From contig NZ_JAZLIO010000018.1 in the NCBI RefSeq assembly GCF_045617425.1, positions 124,001 through 188,000 on the forward strand: a stretch of 64,000 nucleotides of DNA. The letters run 5' to 3'. This DNA is from Carnobacterium_B sp045617425 (GTDB lineage: Bacteria; Bacillota; Bacilli; Lactobacillales; Carnobacteriaceae). Below are positions 60,407-64,000 of the stretch, one piece after another; position 1 is the first letter of the stretch; each line of letters starts with the position of its first letter. The notes below the pieces were generated by a model. The model had not been told where the DNA came from, ran no database searches, and was given only the letters and a program-made list of their open reading frames with translations. The position numbers and the translations under genes are program-made.

Positions 60407-60453
60407 AAAGAAGATCAATAAAGTTCGATTCAGAACTTTATTGATCTTCTTTT
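60407..60453 (+). terminator. Terminator after guaB
   Basis: Stem AAAGAAGATCAATAAAGTTC / GAACTTTATTGATCTTCTTT with a 6-base loop, then TTAAT. Confidence 0.92.
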
Positions 60454-60524
60454 AATAAATTCTTTAGTATTTTCTGATATGATAAGTAAAATCGGAAAAA
60501 ATATGTCTAAATGAGGGATATTAT

Positions 60525-61214
60525 ATGAAAATTTTAGTAGTCGATGACGATAAAGAAATTGTAGAACTGTTAAGTATTTATATCCAAAATGAAGGATACG
60601 AAGTAGAAAAAGCTTATAACGGAAAAGAAGCGTTAACAAAAATCAAAACAATTAAAAATATAGATTTAATGGTACTCGATGTGATGATGCCTAACATGGA
60701 TGGAAATCAAGTTGTAAAAGAAGTCCGCAAAGAGATGCAACTGCCAATTCTTATGCTTAGTGCTAAAACAACAGATATTGATAAAATCAAAGGCTTAGTA
60801 ACTGGAGCGGATGATTATGTAGCTAAACCTTTTAATCCATTAGAAGTGATGGCTAGGATCAAATCTTTATTGCGTAGAAGTCATTATATGACTAACTCGC
60901 AAGAACAAAATAAACTTGAGGTTGGCCCATTATTGATTGAAAAAGAATCGCATGAAGTTCGAACAATCAATGGAGAGTTCATTCAGTTAACGGCTTTAGA
61001 ATTTGGAATTTTATACTTATTAGCCAGCCATCCAAACCGGGTCTTTAGTGCAGATGAAATATTTGAACGTGTATGGCAACAAGAAAGTCTCGTTTCAGCT
61101 AAAACGGTCATGGTTCATGTCAGTCATTTAAGAGATAAGATCGAAGAAGCTACTGGTGGAGAAAAAGTGATTCAAACGGTTTGGGGAGTAGGGTATAAAA
61201 TTGGTGAGCGGTAA
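60525..61214 (+). CDS. VanR-like OmpR-family response regulator
   Basis: The protein has 229 residues: VVDDDKEI, phospho-acceptor Asp52 in LMVLDVMMPNMDGNQVV, MLSAK, DDYVAKPFNPLEVMARIKSLLRR, and winged-helix domain QLTALEFGILYLLASHPNRVFSADEIFERVWQQESLVSAKTVMVHVSHLRDKIEEA. The last stretch resembles VanR of vancomycin-resistance clusters and related housekeeping regulators. No vanH, vanA or vanX is near. It shares one base with the kinase gene and precedes dacA. Confidence 0.92.
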   Translation: MKILVVDDDKEIVELLSIYIQNEGYEVEKAYNGKEALTKIKTIKNIDLMVLDVMMPNMDGNQVVKEVRKEMQLPILMLSAKTTDIDKIKGLVTGADDYVAKPFNPLEVMARIKSLLRRSHYMTNSQEQNKLEVGPLLIEKESHEVRTINGEFIQLTALEFGILYLLASHPNRVFSADEIFERVWQQESLVSAKTVMVHVSHLRDKIEEATGGEKVIQTVWGVGYKIGER

Positions 61215-62395
61215 TGCCATTTGAGAAGATTGAAACACGGGAGTTGACTAGTTACTTGAAACTAACAAGGAAAGAAAAAAGTAAGTTGATTGTTGAAGGA
61301 TTTATTACTATTGGATTGATTTTGATTTTGTATTATGCTGCTTTTCTTATTTTTAATCGCATACTTGTGGATTCTCCTGAAATTATTAGAGGGTTTTGGT
61401 TCTTTGGTGATGCTATTATTAGCGTTCGTGGAAATCAAATTATTTCTCTCACGCCGTTTTTTATCATTTTTTTAACAACGGTAGCAATAGGAACGATTTA
61501 TTGGCGTTTAAAAAGACGCTACAAACAGATGCAGTTGAATCATATTATTAGTGAGCTGCATTATATCGCAGAAGGCCATTACGAGCATCGTATCACAACA
61601 GATTTTGGCGGCGATATGGAAAAAGTAGTGGATAGCATACATGTTTTGGTAGACAGCACAGTGCAAGCGATGGAAGATGAACGCCAGATAGAACAGTCTA
61701 AAGATGAACTAATCACGAATGTCAGTCACGACATTCGGACACCCTTGACTTCTATTATAGGCTATTTAGGATTAATTGAAGAAAGACGTTATCAAAGTGA
61801 AGAAGAATTATTGAAATATACTCATACTGCTTATACAAAAGCGAAACAAATGAAGGTTCTTGTAGAAGACTTATTTGAATATACAAAAGTACGTCAAACC
61901 ACTACGCCTTTAAATCTATCTGAATTTGATATGGTGCAATTATTAGAACAGTTGGTAGCAGATTTTGAATTGGAAGCAGAAAAAAGGAATATGGTAATCG
62001 AAGTGGTTACTTCTTATGAGAGTGTCCAAATGGAAGCTGACACTGAAAAATTAGTTCGAGTGTTCAATAATTTAATTTCAAATGCGTTGAAGTACGGAAA
62101 AGGTGGTAAAAAAGTATTTATAGAAGTCCAAAAAACTGGAAAAGAAGCAATCATTTCAGTAAATAATGACGGACAGCCTATTCCGCAAAAATCATTGGAC
62201 CAATTATTTGATCGTTTTTACCGTGTGGAAGAGTCTCGGTCACAAGAAACAGGAGGCACCGGTTTAGGATTGGCAATTGCACAAAGTATTGTAGCCCTTC
62301 ATGGAGGATATATTTATGCCTCTTCTGATAGGAATTTAACTCGCTTTGTTATGCACTTGCCACTAAAACAATTAGCTGAAAAAAATAACGACTAA
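61214..62395 (+). CDS. VanS-like sensor histidine kinase
   Basis: The protein has 393 residues: two TM helices (about 27-50 and 80-98) around a short 30-residue extracellular loop, a linker (100-160), HisKA with TNVSHDIRTPLTSIIGYLGLIEE (His172), and HATPase with SNALKYGKGG, VNNDGQPI and GGTGLGLAIAQ. The topology and H-box match VanS-type and related kinases. Its ATG overlaps the regulator stop (TAATG). The ligand is unknown; the downstream D,D-carboxypeptidase suggests a cell-wall cue, which is inference. Confidence 0.92.
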   Translation: MPFEKIETRELTSYLKLTRKEKSKLIVEGFITIGLILILYYAAFLIFNRILVDSPEIIRGFWFFGDAIISVRGNQIISLTPFFIIFLTTVAIGTIYWRLKRRYKQMQLNHIISELHYIAEGHYEHRITTDFGGDMEKVVDSIHVLVDSTVQAMEDERQIEQSKDELITNVSHDIRTPLTSIIGYLGLIEERRYQSEEELLKYTHTAYTKAKQMKVLVEDLFEYTKVRQTTTPLNLSEFDMVQLLEQLVADFELEAEKRNMVIEVVTSYESVQMEADTEKLVRVFNNLISNALKYGKGGKKVFIEVQKTGKEAIISVNNDGQPIPQKSLDQLFDRFYRVEESRSQETGGTGLGLAIAQSIVALHGGYIYASSDRNLTRFVMHLPLKQLAEKNND

Positions 62396-62427
62396 ATTTA
62401 AAGGGATTTTAGCTAAAAACTTTTAAA

Positions 62428-62477
62428 AACGACCGTCTTATATTAGTTTTAGACAAAAGAGGGTTGTTTTTTTTTGT
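62428..62477 (+). terminator. Terminator between the VanS-like kinase and dacA genes
   Basis: AACGACC / GGTTGTT stem (one G-U) around an AT-rich loop, then TTTTTTTT. It makes dacA likely to have its own promoter within the next 110 bases. Confidence 0.75.
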
Positions 62478-62580
62478 TTATTTCGCTAACATAGAAAACG
62501 CATGTAGTCATTTATTACAGAATATCATTTAACAAATACTTAAATAGAAAATCAAACGGACTGAGGAGACAATAAAAATC

Positions 62581-63900
62581 ATGAAGAAATTAACTAAAAT
62601 TAGTACTTTGTTTGTCACAATGCTATTGTTGGGAGCTTTTTCCCCATTAATTGCTAGTACAACTGTATCGGCAGCAACAATAGAACAACCTGCAATAGAA
62701 GCAGCAGCAGCGTTTGCTATTGAACCAACAACTGGAAAAGTGTTGTTAAATCAAAACGGCGATGAAAAACTAGGCATTGCTTCAATGACTAAGATGATTA
62801 CAGAATATATTTTGTTGGAAACCATTAAAAATGGCGACTTGGCATGGGATGATCAAGTTAACATTAGTGAGTACGCTCATAACATTAGCCAAAATTATGA
62901 ATTGTCAAATGTTCCTTTACGAGTAGACGATACCTATTCAGTAGAAGAACTTTACCAAGCAATGGCAATTTATTCAGCAAATGGAGCAACGATTGCACTT
63001 GCTGAACATATTGCTGGAGATGAAAAGTCATTTGTCGATATGATGCATGAAAAAGTTGAATCATGGGGTATTACAAATTATGAATTGTACAATACAACTG
63101 GTTTATCTAATTCCGATTTGAATGGTAACATTTATCCAGGTAGCACTGACGACAGTGAAAATTCAATGACTGCAAGAGAAATGTCGATTGTAGCTCAACG
63201 TCTACTATTAGATTTTCCTGAAGTGTTAAAGACTTCTAGTATTAGTGAAAAGAAATTTAGAGAAGGTACATCAGATGAAATTTCTATGCAAAACTTTAAC
63301 TGGATGTTGCCAGGATTAATTTATGAGCGTGAAAATGTTGATGGATTAAAAACGGGGACAACTGATTTTGCTGGAGCTTCAATGACAGGTACAGCTGAAG
63401 AAGAAGGTATGCGTGTTGTTACAATCGTAATGAACGCAACGAATGGACAAGAGGATTTGAGCAAACGATTTGCTGAAACAGACAAAATAATGGATTGGGC
63501 ATTTGAAAATTGGGATATGGTTCCTGTCTTTAAAGAAGACCAAACTTTAGAAGATGTAGAGCCTTTAGCCGTTGATAAAGGTAAAAAAGATACTTTAAAG
63601 GTAGCCGTTCAATCGGATGTGTCTTTATTGATTCCAACAAGTGTGGATAGCGAAAAGACAAATGCAACTATCCAAGTCAAAAAAGATTTATTAAATGAAG
63701 CGGGTAACTTAACTGCACCAATCAAAAAGGGAACAGAAGTAGGAACCGCGCAAGTCATCAGTGAAGGTGATGAGTTAGGATACGTTAATGGAGATGCAGG
63801 AGAAGAAGTTACCATTGTAGCTGCTTCAACTGTTGAAAAATCTAATGTATTTGTTTTAACGGGTCGCTGGGTGAAAGCTTTTATTAGTGACTTATTCTAA
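62581..63900 (+). CDS. dacA: D-alanyl-D-alanine carboxypeptidase (PBP5/DacA type)
   Basis: The protein has 439 residues: signal peptide (1-31, cleavage near VSAAT), serine peptidase S11 domain with SMTK (Ser68, Lys71), SAN (132-134) and KTG (257-259), a C-terminal beta-rich PBP5_C domain (about 310-405) and a final amphipathic helix (FVLTGRWVKAFISDLF) for membrane association. It trims the terminal D-Ala from peptidoglycan stem peptides. In B. subtilis dacA directly follows guaB; here a two-component system lies between them. Confidence 0.96.
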   Translation: MKKLTKISTLFVTMLLLGAFSPLIASTTVSAATIEQPAIEAAAAFAIEPTTGKVLLNQNGDEKLGIASMTKMITEYILLETIKNGDLAWDDQVNISEYAHNISQNYELSNVPLRVDDTYSVEELYQAMAIYSANGATIALAEHIAGDEKSFVDMMHEKVESWGITNYELYNTTGLSNSDLNGNIYPGSTDDSENSMTAREMSIVAQRLLLDFPEVLKTSSISEKKFREGTSDEISMQNFNWMLPGLIYERENVDGLKTGTTDFAGASMTGTAEEEGMRVVTIVMNATNGQEDLSKRFAETDKIMDWAFENWDMVPVFKEDQTLEDVEPLAVDKGKKDTLKVAVQSDVSLLIPTSVDSEKTNATIQVKKDLLNEAGNLTAPIKKGTEVGTAQVISEGDELGYVNGDAGEEVTIVAASTVEKSNVFVLTGRWVKAFISDLF

Positions 63901-63936
63901 AGTGCGCTAATTAAAAATTTAATTACTTGTATAGCA

Positions 63937-63968
63937 AAAGGCTGGGGGGATTTTCCGGTCTTTTTTTT
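63937..63968 (+). terminator. Terminator after dacA
   Basis: Stem AAAGGCTGG / CCGGTCTTT (G-U pairs) with an 8-base loop, then TTTTT. Confidence 0.8.
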
Positions 63969-63969
63969 A

Positions 63970-63998
63970 TTGACTTAAGCAAAGGGATTGGGTAGAAT
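63970..63998 (+). promoter_or_regulatory. SigA promoter at the window edge
   Basis: TTGACT (63970-63975) and TAGAAT (63993-63998) with a 17-base spacer. It would drive a rightward gene beyond the window. Confidence 0.6.
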
Positions 63999-64000
63999 GT

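Noticed and set aside
60525..63900. Vancomycin-resistance cluster
   Set aside because: Only regulator and kinase resemble VanRS; ligase, dehydrogenase and dipeptidase genes are absent, and DacA is a standard PBP5-type enzyme.

Overview
The window is a low-GC Firmicute chromosome segment spanning the replication origin. Gene order, protein sequences and AT-rich codon use suggest a lactic acid bacterium of the Carnobacteriaceae, most probably Carnobacterium. That genus call is inferred from family resemblance, not from a database search. I see no rRNA, prophage, insertion sequence or CRISPR array.

Layout. oriC lies at about 28.7-30.6 kb: DnaA boxes upstream of dnaA, and a predicted unwinding element between dnaA and dnaN. 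Leftward from the origin on the minus strand run dnaA, dnaN, yaaA, recF, gyrB, gyrA, rpsF-ssb-rpsR, gdpP-rplI-dnaB and purA. Then come a tRNA-Lys, a ZIP transporter, an intracellular alpha-amylase, a thiamine salvage operon (thiMDE) behind two tandem TPP riboswitches, a lone PTS IIA protein, and the walRKHI-walJ-htrA cell-wall control cluster, whose htrA is cut by the window edge. Rightward on the plus strand run rpmH, rnpA, yidC and khpB. A block of about 14.5 kb follows: a Bce-type antimicrobial-peptide sensing and transport module, a trehalose PTS operon with its repressor, adenine deaminase, a LysM-3D wall protein and three small-function genes. Core order then resumes with mnmE, mnmG, tRNA-Val, a PfoR-like membrane protein on the minus strand, rsmG, noc, parA, parB, ychF, guaB, a VanRS-like two-component system and the D,D-carboxypeptidase dacA. 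Most genes point away from oriC. The exceptions are the DUF948/YtxH pair, the DUF378 gene, treR, the LysM-3D gene and the pfoR-like gene.

How the parts fit. Replication (DnaA, DnaN, DnaB, gyrase, RecF, Ssb), segregation (ParA, ParB, Noc) and their candidate DNA sites lie together: parS-like palindromes near 19.8 and 20.8 kb, and Noc-box-like palindromes in walK and before tRNA-Val. Cell-envelope control is the second theme (WalRK, GdpP, the Bce module, LysM-3D, VanRS-like/DacA). Carbon supply is the third. TreB has no IIA domain, so the lone IIA protein in this window is a possible partner. RNA-level control is rich: tandem TPP riboswitches, a leader rich in branched-chain codons before pfoR, an attenuator-like leader before mnmE, and an SD-masking leader before rpsF.

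The most unusual observations are the complete leader-peptide attenuator before the pfoR-like gene, the tRNA-Val(GAC) with C instead of the near-invariant U33, and the tandem TPP riboswitches that each have their own terminator. Coordinates were counted by eye, so a shift of one or two bases is possible in short sites.
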